A stretch of 64,000 bases of DNA from UBA7957 sp965222695 (GTDB taxonomy: Bacteria > Pseudomonadota > Gammaproteobacteria > Granulosicoccales > Granulosicoccaceae): NCBI GenBank assembly GCA_965222695.1, contig OZ244967.1, positions 1,736,001 through 1,800,000 of the forward strand, given 5' to 3'. The position numbers and the translations under genes are program-made. Shown in pieces: positions 1 through 9,073 of the stretch. The first letter of the stretch is position 1, and every line of letters begins with the position of its first letter. Under the pieces are notes generated by a model. It saw nothing but the letters and a program-made list of their open reading frames with translations. It had not been told where the DNA came from and did not search any database.

Positions 1-1490
1 ATCGAAAAAAGGCGGCTGAAATTGCTTTGAGCGTTATGATGGCACCGGGAATACTCGGTATACTGACCGATGCCGCCGGACTATTCCTTATCGCTCTTGC
101 GCCAATTCCCGCAATGGAACGATTTGCGCTATTTTGTGGATTTTGGGCATTTATTCTTATACCGGCGAACCTCTTTCTTGCGCCACTGCTGCTAATTTTA
201 CTGCCCACACCGAAAAATATTCGTCAGATACTAGGCCGGGATGAAGTAAGCTCAACCCATGCCAGGTTGAAGGCTTTACTTGATCGCATCTCTAACCTTT
301 CGCATGGTAAATCAGCTTATTTTACCACTGGTATAGTTGCCATACTGTTTTCGGCAGCGCTTTACCTTATGTTTCAAGTGCAGCTTGGACATCCCGTTGA
401 AGGAAGCAACCTTCTTTACCAAGATTCAGAATTCAATACTGCGGTTTCTGAGATCAATAAAAATTTCCCCGGACTGAACACGCTGGAAGTGATCTTCGAA
501 GCAAATGAGCCGACGAATCAACAACGAGTGGCAAAACAGGCAGAAACGGTGCTGACCATGCATAAGCTGCAGTATTTGCTGGAGCAATCCGAATCACCAC
601 CCAGAGCAACCCTTTCTTTTGCAGATTATTTACCGGAAGCGAATCGCCTGTTTAGCGGAGGCAACCCAAAGTGGGCTCCGCTCGATCCAACAGAGCAGGC
701 GGTTAGCGCAGCTGCGAACGCAGTTATGGTTGGAACCAGCCCTAAATCTTTTCTTCATGTCACAGACTTCGAACAACAACACGCCACTGTGTCGCTTTGG
801 TACAAGAACAATAAGCAAGAAACGATTGATCAGGCACTGCACGATACCAGGCGTGCTTTGGAGGTCATTGGCGAGAATCATGAAGCTTTCACCATACGGC
901 TTGGATCAGGCATTATTGCCCTGCAACAATCTATTAACGATACAGTTGACTATTATCAGTGGGTAATACTTGGCTTTTTGAATCTAGTTGTATTAATTAC
1001 TTGCAGTATCGCCTATCGCTCTCTTACTGCGGGGGTTCTGTTGCTGATACCTGTAAATATGGCGAACACTTTTTTAATCGCTTTATTGGTGATAATGGAA
1101 ATCGGGCTGGATGTTAACACCTTACCTATTACAGCCATAGGCATTGGGGTTGGAATTGACTATGGAATTTACCTTTTAAGCCGTATCTGTGAAGAATACC
1201 AAAGCACTTACAGTTACGACGATGCCATTCGCGCTTCGATAAAAACCACTGGAAAAGCTATTTTTTTTACCGCCTTAATAGTACTTATCGGCATTCTTCC
1301 CTGGTATTTTCTTTCCGAGTTGAAGTTTCTTGCTGATATGGGATTGATGCTGGTTTTGGTCATGCTTATAAACATGTTGATTGCGCTAATTGTTCTGCCA
1401 CTTCTGGTATGGCTGAGCAAACCAAAATTTGTGCGTTCAAAAAGACTGCTGCTTGGTGAAAGCATCGATATTAGATCGTTTACGGCATAG
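1..1490 (+). CDS. MMPL/RND-family transporter, 5'-truncated by the window edge
   Basis: C-terminal part (about 495 residues) of an inner-membrane RND-superfamily (MMPL/Patched-like) transporter. The frame is open from base 3 with no credible start, so the gene begins upstream. Visible are a membrane block (about residues 10-65), a TM helix near 105, a large periplasmic domain (about 125-310) and a C-terminal block of TM helices. The latter contains GIGVGIDYGIY, whose Asp corresponds to the acidic residue conserved in a TM helix of this superfamily. DUF1329, YCF48-like and DUF1302 genes follow on the same strand, a set repeated at 22.5-29.1 kb. Such transporters move hydrophobic substrates with proton motive force; the substrate here is unknown. 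The family is clear, the function inferred from context. Confidence 0.88.
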   Translation, partial: RKKAAEIALSVMMAPGILGILTDAAGLFLIALAPIPAMERFALFCGFWAFILIPANLFLAPLLLILLPTPKNIRQILGRDEVSSTHARLKALLDRISNLSHGKSAYFTTGIVAILFSAALYLMFQVQLGHPVEGSNLLYQDSEFNTAVSEINKNFPGLNTLEVIFEANEPTNQQRVAKQAETVLTMHKLQYLLEQSESPPRATLSFADYLPEANRLFSGGNPKWAPLDPTEQAVSAAANAVMVGTSPKSFLHVTDFEQQHATVSLWYKNNKQETIDQALHDTRRALEVIGENHEAFTIRLGSGIIALQQSINDTVDYYQWVILGFLNLVVLITCSIAYRSLTAGVLLLIPVNMANTFLIALLVIMEIGLDVNTLPITAIGIGVGIDYGIYLLSRICEEYQSTYSYDDAIRASIKTTGKAIFFTALIVLIGILPWYFLSELKFLADMGLMLVLVMLINMLIALIVLPLLVWLSKPKFVRSKRLLLGESIDIRSFTA

Positions 1491-1556
1491 GGGGCCTCAC
1501 TTGAGGTAGTAAATTTATGGATACGGCTAGCAATAGATAAATTTAGGAGATCAGTT

Positions 1557-2927
1557 ATGCATATAAGAAAATATCATACAGATTACACCAGACGAAAGTT
1601 TTTAAAAAATACAGCTCTGGGAGCAACGGCCGGAATATTGACACCGCTTTGGCCATTAATTGCCAACGGGCAAGACACCGCGAAAGCCTACCCGGAAGAG
1701 CTATTGTCAATTGAAGCTTATACAAAGGGCAAGGTTAAGCCTGGAGATACCATCACTGCCGACAATATCGATGTCGTGAAAGAACTACTAGACCCTATCG
1801 CCTATCAGCAAGTTAAAAATATGGGGCGTCGAATCCACATCGTTGAATCCACAACCGATGTTTCAACACTGTATCCATACGAGTATCTGGAAGCCACTCT
1901 TAAAAATAAAGGCAAGGCTAAGTTTGATGCTAAGGGCAATGTCGTTAATGAGGATGGTAAACCATGGATTGGAGGAAACCCTTTTCCCGATGCAAGTAAT
2001 GGATTGGAAGCTTATGCAAATCTAACACTGAGCTGGGGGCGGCATGACACTTCGATGTATGCAGTGCGCGATTGGGATTTAGGACCCAATGGCAAGGTGT
2101 CTTATCAATATGATTTTGTCTGGGCAGAACAAAACACAGTGGCACTGTTGGGCGAAGACGGTCCATACCGGCCAGGACATGAAGATAAGCTTCGATATCA
2201 GTCCGTCTGGTTTACCTCACCTAATGATACAAAAGGCACTGCATTCCTTAACATCTGGAAGTACGATCAAAGCGAGTATCCCGATTTGTTTGGATATCTT
2301 CCGGCATTCAAAAGAGTAAGAAGATTTCCCACGAATCAGCGTTTTGAGCCTCTGGTGCCTGGTATGACATTCTTCCTGTCCGACGCATGGGCCGCGGGCG
2401 ACCCTATGCTTACCTGGGGAGATTATCAAATTGTCGAGAGAAAACCGCATCTTGGCGCGATTTCGCAAAACTGGATGGGTGATCATGAAAACTGGGAGCG
2501 GCCGGTACACGGTGGACCACAAGATGAAACTTTCTTTGATACATGGATGGAACTCATACCTGAAGTCTTGGTTGTAGAGGCAAAACCTACCGGGTACCCC
2601 CGTGCACCTGTATCAAAAAAGCGGGCGTATATAGACGCCCGCAATATGATGTATGTTGTTTATAACACATTTGATCGTCGTGGCGAACTGTGGAAATCGT
2701 TCGAACCGGGCTACAGCCGATTCGTTAAAGGTGATCAGAGTTTTATGGATGGTTCACATCCGGCATGGTCTTGGACGCATGTCATGAGTCATGATATTCA
2801 ATCCAATCGAATGACGCGTTTCGTTCAGGCGAAATCGGTAAAAGGTGGATACAAGTCTGGCTATAACGCAAAAGATCTTTACGATAAATATTTAACCGTG
2901 CAGGCGATTCGCCGACTGGGTGGCTAA
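1557..2927 (+). CDS. DUF1329 family protein with Tat-type signal
   Basis: A 456-residue exported protein of the DUF1329 family, usually found beside DUF1302 and MMPL/RND genes and thought to act at the cell envelope, possibly passing hydrophobic molecules. The N terminus has a twin-arginine signal: TRRKFLK at residues 11-17, then a hydrophobic stretch (about 18-37) before NGQDTAKA. Export of a folded protein is therefore likely, unlike the Sec-type signal of its paralogue at 26053-27423. The mature domain is rich in aromatic residues and resembles that paralogue in layout. An AGGAG motif lies about 9 bases before the ATG. It sits 66 bp after the transporter and 17 bp before the YCF48-like gene, consistent with an operon. 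Ligand unknown. Confidence 0.85.
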   Translation: MHIRKYHTDYTRRKFLKNTALGATAGILTPLWPLIANGQDTAKAYPEELLSIEAYTKGKVKPGDTITADNIDVVKELLDPIAYQQVKNMGRRIHIVESTTDVSTLYPYEYLEATLKNKGKAKFDAKGNVVNEDGKPWIGGNPFPDASNGLEAYANLTLSWGRHDTSMYAVRDWDLGPNGKVSYQYDFVWAEQNTVALLGEDGPYRPGHEDKLRYQSVWFTSPNDTKGTAFLNIWKYDQSEYPDLFGYLPAFKRVRRFPTNQRFEPLVPGMTFFLSDAWAAGDPMLTWGDYQIVERKPHLGAISQNWMGDHENWERPVHGGPQDETFFDTWMELIPEVLVVEAKPTGYPRAPVSKKRAYIDARNMMYVVYNTFDRRGELWKSFEPGYSRFVKGDQSFMDGSHPAWSWTHVMSHDIQSNRMTRFVQAKSVKGGYKSGYNAKDLYDKYLTVQAIRRLGG

Positions 2928-2944
2928 TAGCCGGCAACTAGCTG

Positions 2945-3979
2945 TTGAAAAATACCCCTTCACGATTCGGTTTAGTCATTATGAGCGCTATTTTCTTTTT
3001 TCATCGTTACAACGTTATATCCATTGTCAAGGTTTGCATTTTCCTATTGCTATTTAAATGTGCATCTGCAGAACCCTTGATCAATGAAATTTACAGTGGG
3101 GTCGCTCACGATGCCTTATATTCCATTGACTTTGACGAAAAATTTGGAATAGCCGTAGGTGCAGCCGGACTTGTACTAAAAAGCGATGACGGAGGCGATA
3201 CATGGATCAAACTCAGTCCGGCTATTACAGAAATGGCCCTTTTGGATGTTATTACAAATCGGGGAAAAAGCATAATCGTCGGTCAAATGGGAGGCATCTT
3301 CGTCAGTTCCGATAACAGTAAATGGACAAAGGTTGAAAGCCACACCGATAGTCGACTCATGTCGGTCGATATGAATGACTCGGGGTTTGCGGTCACCGTT
3401 GGCGGTTTTGGAACTATATTGTTTTCAACAGACTACGGATATACCTGGAACACTGTAGCGATTGATTGGGAATCCATACTCAATGACTTTATCGAACCTC
3501 ATTTATACGATGTCAGCGTCTCGTCTACCAATAAAATCACCGTAGTGGGAGAGTTCGAACTCATACTTGATTCAGCCGATGGCGGTAAAAACTGGGTTGT
3601 TGAGAATAAAGCGGAATCATCTTTATTTGCGTTGTCAATGACCGACGAGTCACAAGGTATTGCCGTAGGCCAAAACGGAACCATTTTGCTCACCCGGGAT
3701 GGCCATAGTTGGCAAAGATTGAATTCAAAAACTGATGCAAATTTATTAGGAGTCAAAACTCTAAATCAAGAGACTGTCTTGATCAGCGGTATTCATTCCA
3801 TGTTATTCAGCAAGAATTCGGGACAAACCTGGCAAAATCTGTCTTCGCCTGATATAGCAACTGCATGGTATCAGTCTGTAACTGTACCTCCCACTATGAC
3901 AAACACTCAAAATGACCGGATAGCTTTTTTTGCAGTCGGGCACTCCGGCCGAATCTTGAAAATAGAAATCGAAAACTAG
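2945..3979 (+). CDS. YCF48/BNR-like beta-propeller protein, exported
   Basis: Up to 344 residues. About six Asp-box-like motifs are spaced along the chain (DGGDTW, DNSKW, DYGYTW, DGGKNW, DGHSW, NSGQTW), as in the YCF48/BNR beta-propeller fold of photosystem II assembly factors and sialidases. In this context the family accompanies DUF1329/DUF1302/MMPL clusters and probably works in the periplasm as an assembly or scaffolding factor. The first possible start is TTG at 2945; an ATG at 2981 is an alternative, and neither has a clear ribosome site. A hydrophobic segment (VKVCIFLLLFKCASA, about residues 27-41) looks like a Sec signal. The stop is 9 bp before the DUF1302 start, so the genes are coupled. 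The paralogue lies at 24956-25960. Confidence 0.8.
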   Translation: MKNTPSRFGLVIMSAIFFFHRYNVISIVKVCIFLLLFKCASAEPLINEIYSGVAHDALYSIDFDEKFGIAVGAAGLVLKSDDGGDTWIKLSPAITEMALLDVITNRGKSIIVGQMGGIFVSSDNSKWTKVESHTDSRLMSVDMNDSGFAVTVGGFGTILFSTDYGYTWNTVAIDWESILNDFIEPHLYDVSVSSTNKITVVGEFELILDSADGGKNWVVENKAESSLFALSMTDESQGIAVGQNGTILLTRDGHSWQRLNSKTDANLLGVKTLNQETVLISGIHSMLFSKNSGQTWQNLSSPDIATAWYQSVTVPPTMTNTQNDRIAFFAVGHSGRILKIEIEN

Positions 3980-3988
3980 GAGAATCAC

Positions 3989-5746
3989 ATGCCAGCTCTA
4001 AAACAAGCCCTTCTTACATTTGGTTCATTCTGTGTGTTGCTATCTCCCGTAACCGTGTTTGCAGTTGAGTTTTCAACATCCGGATTTGTCAGACAGGAAA
4101 TCGCTTCAAGAACAAGTAATATTGATAATCCGTTTAATCAACAAGGAAACTTATACAACAATCGGACAGTTGGTCGAGACTCTAGTGTGCTTGGGGGAGG
4201 CGCAGATACAGCTACCAGGATAGATCCAACCGGCGGTAAGGATTACAATTTTAATGTATTCACGACTCGCGCAGAGTTGGACGCTGAGGCAAATTTTAAC
4301 GATGACCTTAAAGCGATTTTGAAATTAAGAGGCATATATAATTCAGATACGGTTAACGAATCTTTCCGTGATACCGACGTGTTTCATAGCTCCGCCCATA
4401 GCGGTCAAGCCACATTTCTTGAAGCTAATGGTGATGATTGGATGATAGATTTTCCCGCGCTTTACCTGGATTACAATAAAGGACCATTGTGGCTTAGAGC
4501 AGGAAACCAACAAATTGCCTGGGGCGAAGCCTTGTTTTTTAGAGTCATCGATGTACCTAACGGTCTTGATTTAAGAAGACATTTATTCCTTGACTACGCG
4601 GCCGAAGAATATGCGGATGAACGAGTTGCATCTCCGGCAATACGCGGTAGTTACCGATTAAACGATATTTGGGAACTTGAGGGTTTTACACAGATGTCAA
4701 ATCCTTCTGCTCTGGCAAATGCAAATACGCCCTTCAATACAATACCTGACCAGTTTGTTGTACATCATGGCGATACTAAAGATTCATTGAATGTTGGAGG
4801 ACGTTTAAAGGGCCAAATAGGTGACTTGGGATTGCAATTTATGGCGATCAGCAGACGAAATCCGGATGGTGTTTTTCGCTGGACGGAATCGGGTGTGAAT
4901 CGTGATTTACCTGGAGCACCCGGATCCGGAGCTGTTCTTGCGCAGACACCTTTCGAGGTTAGCCCACTTGGTGTATGGTCAGCAGAAGAATGGTTTGATT
5001 ACGCTGCCCAAGTGCGTCTCGATGGTCACGCCGGCCTTAATTCCGCTATACGTGATTTTCCCGCCGCAGCACTATTGGGTGCGGCGGAAGTCCCTACCAA
5101 AGAGCTTGCGGAGCAAGAACTCGATCTGTTCTTTCAATTATCCGGTTCAGGCCTGCGGGGTCATCTTGAGAGAATCTATCCGCGTGAGGAAATTTTTGGC
5201 CTGGCCATGAATTATGTTTTTTTCAGCGAACCGGATACATTGCTTGATCAATTAATCACCCGTTTTGAAGTGACCTACACCCCCGATAAGCAATTTACTC
5301 ATCCTTCATTACAACAAAAATTCATTGAAGAAGATGAATGGGCCGCCTCACTGGTATTCGAAAAATTTCATCGTTTTAGCCAAAACTTTCCCGCAACCTT
5401 TATGTCCTTACAATGGCTGCATAAATCACAAAGCGACATGTTCGGTCGGCATTTGAGTGGCAACGGAGGGTCTAAATACAAACTCCCCGATGGCGACAGT
5501 TCATTTAATGCTTTGTCTTTTGCACTTCAGCAGGCGTTTCCCAATCTTACCTGGCGAGCTGACCTTGCAGTACTCTATGATGTTAAAGGCGGCATCATGG
5601 TACAGCCAGGCTTTCGCTACAAGCCGAGTAGTGCATTTACCGTGGAGGCTTTTGCCAATTTTATTGAAGGCTCTAACAATGATGATGTAATGTCGAGTCT
5701 GGATTGGGCAGATGAAGTCGCCGTGCGTTTATCTTATCAATTTTAA
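3989..5746 (+). CDS. DUF1302 family outer-membrane protein
   Basis: A 585-residue protein with a Sec signal (residues 1 to about 25, ending VFA) followed by alternating amphipathic segments and a C-terminal phenylalanine (LSYQF), the usual recognition end for outer-membrane beta-barrel assembly. The IAWGEALFF stretch near residue 180 matches the WGE(G/A)LFF motif of the paralogue at 27452-29065. DUF1302 proteins are predicted barrels commonly encoded next to DUF1329 and RND genes in organisms that use hydrophobic substrates. The start has AGGAG 8 bases upstream. It is the last gene of the first transport module; the next gene begins 25 bp later. Substrate cannot be read from sequence. Confidence 0.82.
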   Translation: MPALKQALLTFGSFCVLLSPVTVFAVEFSTSGFVRQEIASRTSNIDNPFNQQGNLYNNRTVGRDSSVLGGGADTATRIDPTGGKDYNFNVFTTRAELDAEANFNDDLKAILKLRGIYNSDTVNESFRDTDVFHSSAHSGQATFLEANGDDWMIDFPALYLDYNKGPLWLRAGNQQIAWGEALFFRVIDVPNGLDLRRHLFLDYAAEEYADERVASPAIRGSYRLNDIWELEGFTQMSNPSALANANTPFNTIPDQFVVHHGDTKDSLNVGGRLKGQIGDLGLQFMAISRRNPDGVFRWTESGVNRDLPGAPGSGAVLAQTPFEVSPLGVWSAEEWFDYAAQVRLDGHAGLNSAIRDFPAAALLGAAEVPTKELAEQELDLFFQLSGSGLRGHLERIYPREEIFGLAMNYVFFSEPDTLLDQLITRFEVTYTPDKQFTHPSLQQKFIEEDEWAASLVFEKFHRFSQNFPATFMSLQWLHKSQSDMFGRHLSGNGGSKYKLPDGDSSFNALSFALQQAFPNLTWRADLAVLYDVKGGIMVQPGFRYKPSSAFTVEAFANFIEGSNNDDVMSSLDWADEVAVRLSYQF

Positions 5747-5771
5747 ATTAAAAATCGGTGAGGAATTATCT

Positions 5772-6788
5772 GTGTCAGTATTTTATACACTTCCTACGGA
5801 TAAGCAAACTTTAGAACTCAAAACTCTGGCATATAAGGCGTTAGAAAACTGGTCTGTTGAGAATCCGGAGTTGTGGTTGCTTAAATATCGTGAGAACTGT
5901 GTCTTTGGTGTGAAAGACTCGGGCACCGGGACCAAATACGTATTGCGAATTCACCGCCCCGGTTATCATAGTGGTGAAGCCTTGCATTCTGAGCTGAAAT
6001 GGATGGAGGCTCTACATAACGAAGGCATTCACACTCCGCAAATCATACGCACTATTGATGAAAAATTACTGGTTTCAGTCCAGGTCGATGAAGTTCCGGA
6101 AGCCCGGATTTGCGATTTGTTAAGCTGGGTTGAAGGGGAAATCCTCGGCAATATTGAAGGCAATGAGGTTCCGTCGACCGAGGAAGTTAAAACCAATTAT
6201 CAACTTGCAGGGCAATTGGCAGCCAGGATTCATTGTCAGGCGGAGAACTGGATTTTACCTGAAGATTTTCAACGTCCGGTCATGGATGGGCCCGGCCTGG
6301 TCAGTGAAAACGGATACTTGGGTGATTTCAGGATACACCCCCATTTAAACAAAGATCAATTGTCCTTATTGTGTAAAGCGGCAGATGCCGTTAGCCATGA
6401 CCTTGAGAGATTTGGCAAAACCCCTGATCGCTTTGGGCTGACTCATGCCGATTTCTTACCCGAAAATCTACTGATCGCCGGCGATGTAATCCATATTATT
6501 GACTTCGATGATTGCGGTTTTGGCTGGCATATTATGGACATTGCCACTTCGCTGTTTTTTCTGCAAGGCGAGGATATCTTTAATACAGCACGTGAAGGAT
6601 TGATAGAGGGCTATCGCTCGGTTCGTTCTCTTCCCGAGGAACATATTGCCATGCTTCCGGCATGCTTTCTGGCTCGCGGCCTTGCATATGTAGGTTGGAC
6701 TGCAACACGCCAAGAAACCGCGGAATTTACCGAACTGTCTCCCATGCTCATTGAAGGCGCCTTAACCATGGCGGAGAAATATTTGTAG
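5772..6788 (+). CDS. APH/hydroxylysine-kinase-like phosphotransferase
   Basis: A 338-residue small-molecule kinase of the aminoglycoside phosphotransferase (APH/choline kinase) fold. The catalytic loop is THADFLPENL (H225, D227, N232) and the metal-binding DFDD follows at 244-247; a lysine-rich N lobe precedes. I chose the GTG at 5772 because GAGGAA lies 7 bases upstream. An in-frame ATG at 5712 would overlap the DUF1302 gene by 35 bases and has no ribosome site. The next gene, 27 bp downstream, is a class III PLP enzyme. This pairing resembles hydroxylysine kinase with phosphohydroxylysine phospho-lyase, or the fused bacterial versions, so the likely substrate is an amino alcohol. Antibiotic resistance is less likely in this context. 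Substrate is inferred. Confidence 0.78.
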   Translation: MSVFYTLPTDKQTLELKTLAYKALENWSVENPELWLLKYRENCVFGVKDSGTGTKYVLRIHRPGYHSGEALHSELKWMEALHNEGIHTPQIIRTIDEKLLVSVQVDEVPEARICDLLSWVEGEILGNIEGNEVPSTEEVKTNYQLAGQLAARIHCQAENWILPEDFQRPVMDGPGLVSENGYLGDFRIHPHLNKDQLSLLCKAADAVSHDLERFGKTPDRFGLTHADFLPENLLIAGDVIHIIDFDDCGFGWHIMDIATSLFFLQGEDIFNTAREGLIEGYRSVRSLPEEHIAMLPACFLARGLAYVGWTATRQETAEFTELSPMLIEGALTMAEKYL

Positions 6789-6815
6789 ACCTTGATTAAA
6801 CGTAGAGGTACTTCC

Positions 6816-8135
6816 ATGGCAAAAGCATTAAATCGAAATGAAATCGTGTCACTATATGACAAGTATATTCATAAATACAAATGGGATCTGTATAAAGAGT
6901 TTAACTGGCAAGTCATTGAAGGTAAGCGCGAAGGCCCGTTTATCTGGGATATTGATGGTACCCGGTATTTTGATTGCCACACCTGTGGTGGCACTTATAA
7001 CCTCGGACATCGCAATCCGAAGGTAACCAGTGCTGTCAAAAACGCCTTGGACTATCTCGACCTGGGAAATCATCATCTACTTTCTCCTGAACGTGCACGC
7101 CTGGCAAAAAAGCTGGTGGAATCGGCCAATGAAGTAGACGGTCAAAAGATGGGTAGAGTCATGTGGGCCTGCGGTGGCGGTGAAGCTATGGATTTCGCAT
7201 TTAAAATGGCGCGTGGTTATACAGGCAAAAGTAAAATTATCTGTCTGGATGGCGGTTATCATGGCCACACCGGTTTGGCTATGGGCGCTGGGGATGAAAA
7301 ATATGTTAATGCCTGGAATACCTATCCGCCGGACTTTTGCAAAGTCCCTTGGAATGAGCTGAGCCAAATCGAAAAGTATTTTGATGAGGACACGGCTGCA
7401 GTATCACTGGAAAGTATCCCTGCAACGCTGGGAATGACGATTATTCCTCGAAAGACCTTGCAGCACATCCGAAAAGTCACAAAAGAGCGCGAAATTCTGT
7501 TAATCATTGACGAAATTCAAACCGGTATGGGCCGCACCGGCAGAACATGGAATTTCCAGAATTACAACATTATGCCCGATATATTTGCGACCGGGAAAAG
7601 TTTCTCCGGTGGAGTGATGCCCAGCGCGGCGACCGTCTATCGTGATGAAATGGAGGCGGTTTTCAAAAAGAATCCGCTGATTCATTTTTCCTCATTCGGT
7701 GGCAATGAAATCTCCTGCGCAGCTTCTGAAACAGCTCTGGATATTGCCACAAGCCCTGAATTTTTAGCACGTGTCAATGAACTTGCCGATTTTTTTCGGA
7801 AGGAGTTTGACCAACTAGTAAATCAAACGGATAAAGTGGTTGGATTACGACAAGTCGGCTTATTCATGGCTATAGAATACAGAGATGTATCTACTTGCAT
7901 CGCTGCGGTAGAGCGTCTTAATAAAAATGGCGTATTCTGCTTATTCTCCAATAATGATCGCGTCACTTCGCAGTTTATGCCTGTCTGTACCCTGACCGAC
8001 GACGAAGCAGATGAACTGATGGCCTTGGTTCGTAAAAGTATCGACGAAACTGAGAGTTTTGATTTGGAAAGTTCTGATTACTTTAGAACCCAAACTGAAA
8101 CACGTATTCAAAATGTACTTTATAGACTCGATTAA
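6816..8135 (+). CDS. Class III PLP enzyme, possible amino-alcohol-phosphate phospho-lyase
   Basis: A 439-residue fold-type I PLP enzyme of aminotransferase class III. The Schiff-base lysine is K261 in ATGKSFSGG, the pyridine-binding Asp is D232 in LIIDEIQTG, and the phosphate-binding GGGEAMDFA lies near 120. I prefer ATG 6816, which has AGAGG 8 bases upstream, over the TTG at 6792. The gene directly follows a hydroxylysine-kinase-like gene. In the known kinase/PLP pairs of this type the PLP partner is a phospho-lyase that eliminates phosphate and ammonia from an O-phospho amino alcohol, giving an aldehyde. That reaction is inferred; an ordinary omega-aminotransferase is the alternative. An SDR gene follows after 20 bp. 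Confidence 0.85.
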   Translation: MAKALNRNEIVSLYDKYIHKYKWDLYKEFNWQVIEGKREGPFIWDIDGTRYFDCHTCGGTYNLGHRNPKVTSAVKNALDYLDLGNHHLLSPERARLAKKLVESANEVDGQKMGRVMWACGGGEAMDFAFKMARGYTGKSKIICLDGGYHGHTGLAMGAGDEKYVNAWNTYPPDFCKVPWNELSQIEKYFDEDTAAVSLESIPATLGMTIIPRKTLQHIRKVTKEREILLIIDEIQTGMGRTGRTWNFQNYNIMPDIFATGKSFSGGVMPSAATVYRDEMEAVFKKNPLIHFSSFGGNEISCAASETALDIATSPEFLARVNELADFFRKEFDQLVNQTDKVVGLRQVGLFMAIEYRDVSTCIAAVERLNKNGVFCLFSNNDRVTSQFMPVCTLTDDEADELMALVRKSIDETESFDLESSDYFRTQTETRIQNVLYRLD

Positions 8136-8155
8136 CAAAACATGAGGGCAATACC

Positions 8156-8968
8156 ATGACAAAAATATTATCAGGAAAAATAGCGCTGGTGACAGGCGCT
8201 CGCTCAAAACGCGGTATGGGTTATGCCACTGCCTGTAAACTGGCTGAAGCGGGCGCCGATGTGGCTATCTCGTCCCGTTTTACTGATTATGACGAACGAC
8301 GTGCAGAATTTGATAATCTGGGTAAGTGTATTGCGGATAACTATGGCGTGCGTTGCCTGACTTTAGCCATTGATGTTGCTGATCGTTCGCAGGTGGCCGA
8401 AGGTATCGATACCCTGATCAGCAAATTGGGCGGTTTGGATATTCTGTTTAATAACGCCGGTATCGGGTTTGGCGAATTGTTTATGGATATGAGTCCTGAA
8501 CAACTCAATACCGCATGGAACATCAATGTAATGGGTGCTTTCCATACGACTCAACTGGCAATACCTGAAATGTTAAAGCGTGGTGGCGGCAGTATCATTA
8601 ACAATTCTTCAATATATGGCCTGGGTTGCAGTGATTATGTCTCCGCTTACTGCATGACAAAGCATGCTCTAGTGGCTATGACTAAAACTCTGGCATTGGA
8701 ATTAGGCGAGCATAATGTTCGAGTCAATGCGATCTGCCCCGGTATGGTGCTCACCGATATGTGTGATGTAGAGTGTGAGCTGATTGCTGAGAGTGAAGGC
8801 ATCACAAAAGCGGAGGCCAAAACATATCTGGAAGCTAAAAACGCCTTAAAGCGCGGTGCCGAACCTGGTGAAATAGGCGATACCGTGGTTTTTCTGGCCT
8901 CCCCGCAAAGCGCTTATATCACCGGTACAGCTATAGAAATCTCTGCGGGCCAACCTTGCGGTTTATAG
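8156..8968 (+). CDS. Short-chain dehydrogenase/reductase
   Basis: A 270-residue classical SDR oxidoreductase with NAD(P) Rossmann motif TGARSKRGMG (from T13), NNAG at 99-102, and catalytic Y165/K169 in SAYCMTKHA with a preceding Ser (SS, 151-152). The C-terminal part has the usual SDR ending with GTAIEISAGQ. The ATG has GAGG about 9 bases upstream and lies 20 bp after the class III PLP gene, so it probably forms one operon with the kinase and PLP enzyme. It may oxidise or reduce the carbonyl product of that pair, which is an inference. This is the last + strand gene before a convergent - strand block. Confidence 0.88.
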   Translation: MTKILSGKIALVTGARSKRGMGYATACKLAEAGADVAISSRFTDYDERRAEFDNLGKCIADNYGVRCLTLAIDVADRSQVAEGIDTLISKLGGLDILFNNAGIGFGELFMDMSPEQLNTAWNINVMGAFHTTQLAIPEMLKRGGGSIINNSSIYGLGCSDYVSAYCMTKHALVAMTKTLALELGEHNVRVNAICPGMVLTDMCDVECELIAESEGITKAEAKTYLEAKNALKRGAEPGEIGDTVVFLASPQSAYITGTAIEISAGQPCGL

Positions 8969-8981
8969 AGTCTGACCGATC

Positions 8982-9006
8982 GGCCGGAGTAAAGGCGCAT
9001 CCGGCC
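8982..9006. terminator. Hairpin between convergent genes, possible terminator
   Basis: GGCCGGA (8982-8988) and TCCGGCC (9000-9006) form a 7-bp GC-rich stem with an 11-base loop, 13 bp after the SDR stop and about 70 bp past the end of the convergent Rid gene. No T-run follows on either strand, so intrinsic termination is uncertain. Confidence 0.35.
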
Positions 9007-9073
9007 AGTACAGAACGCCACAAAGCTCATAACATTATAGCAAGCCAGTACATTCTTTTGATCAGCGCAATTA

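Noticed and set aside
5772..6788. Aminoglycoside resistance gene
   Set aside because: The operon with a class III PLP enzyme and SDR, and the absence of mobile resistance context, point to metabolic amino-alcohol phosphorylation.
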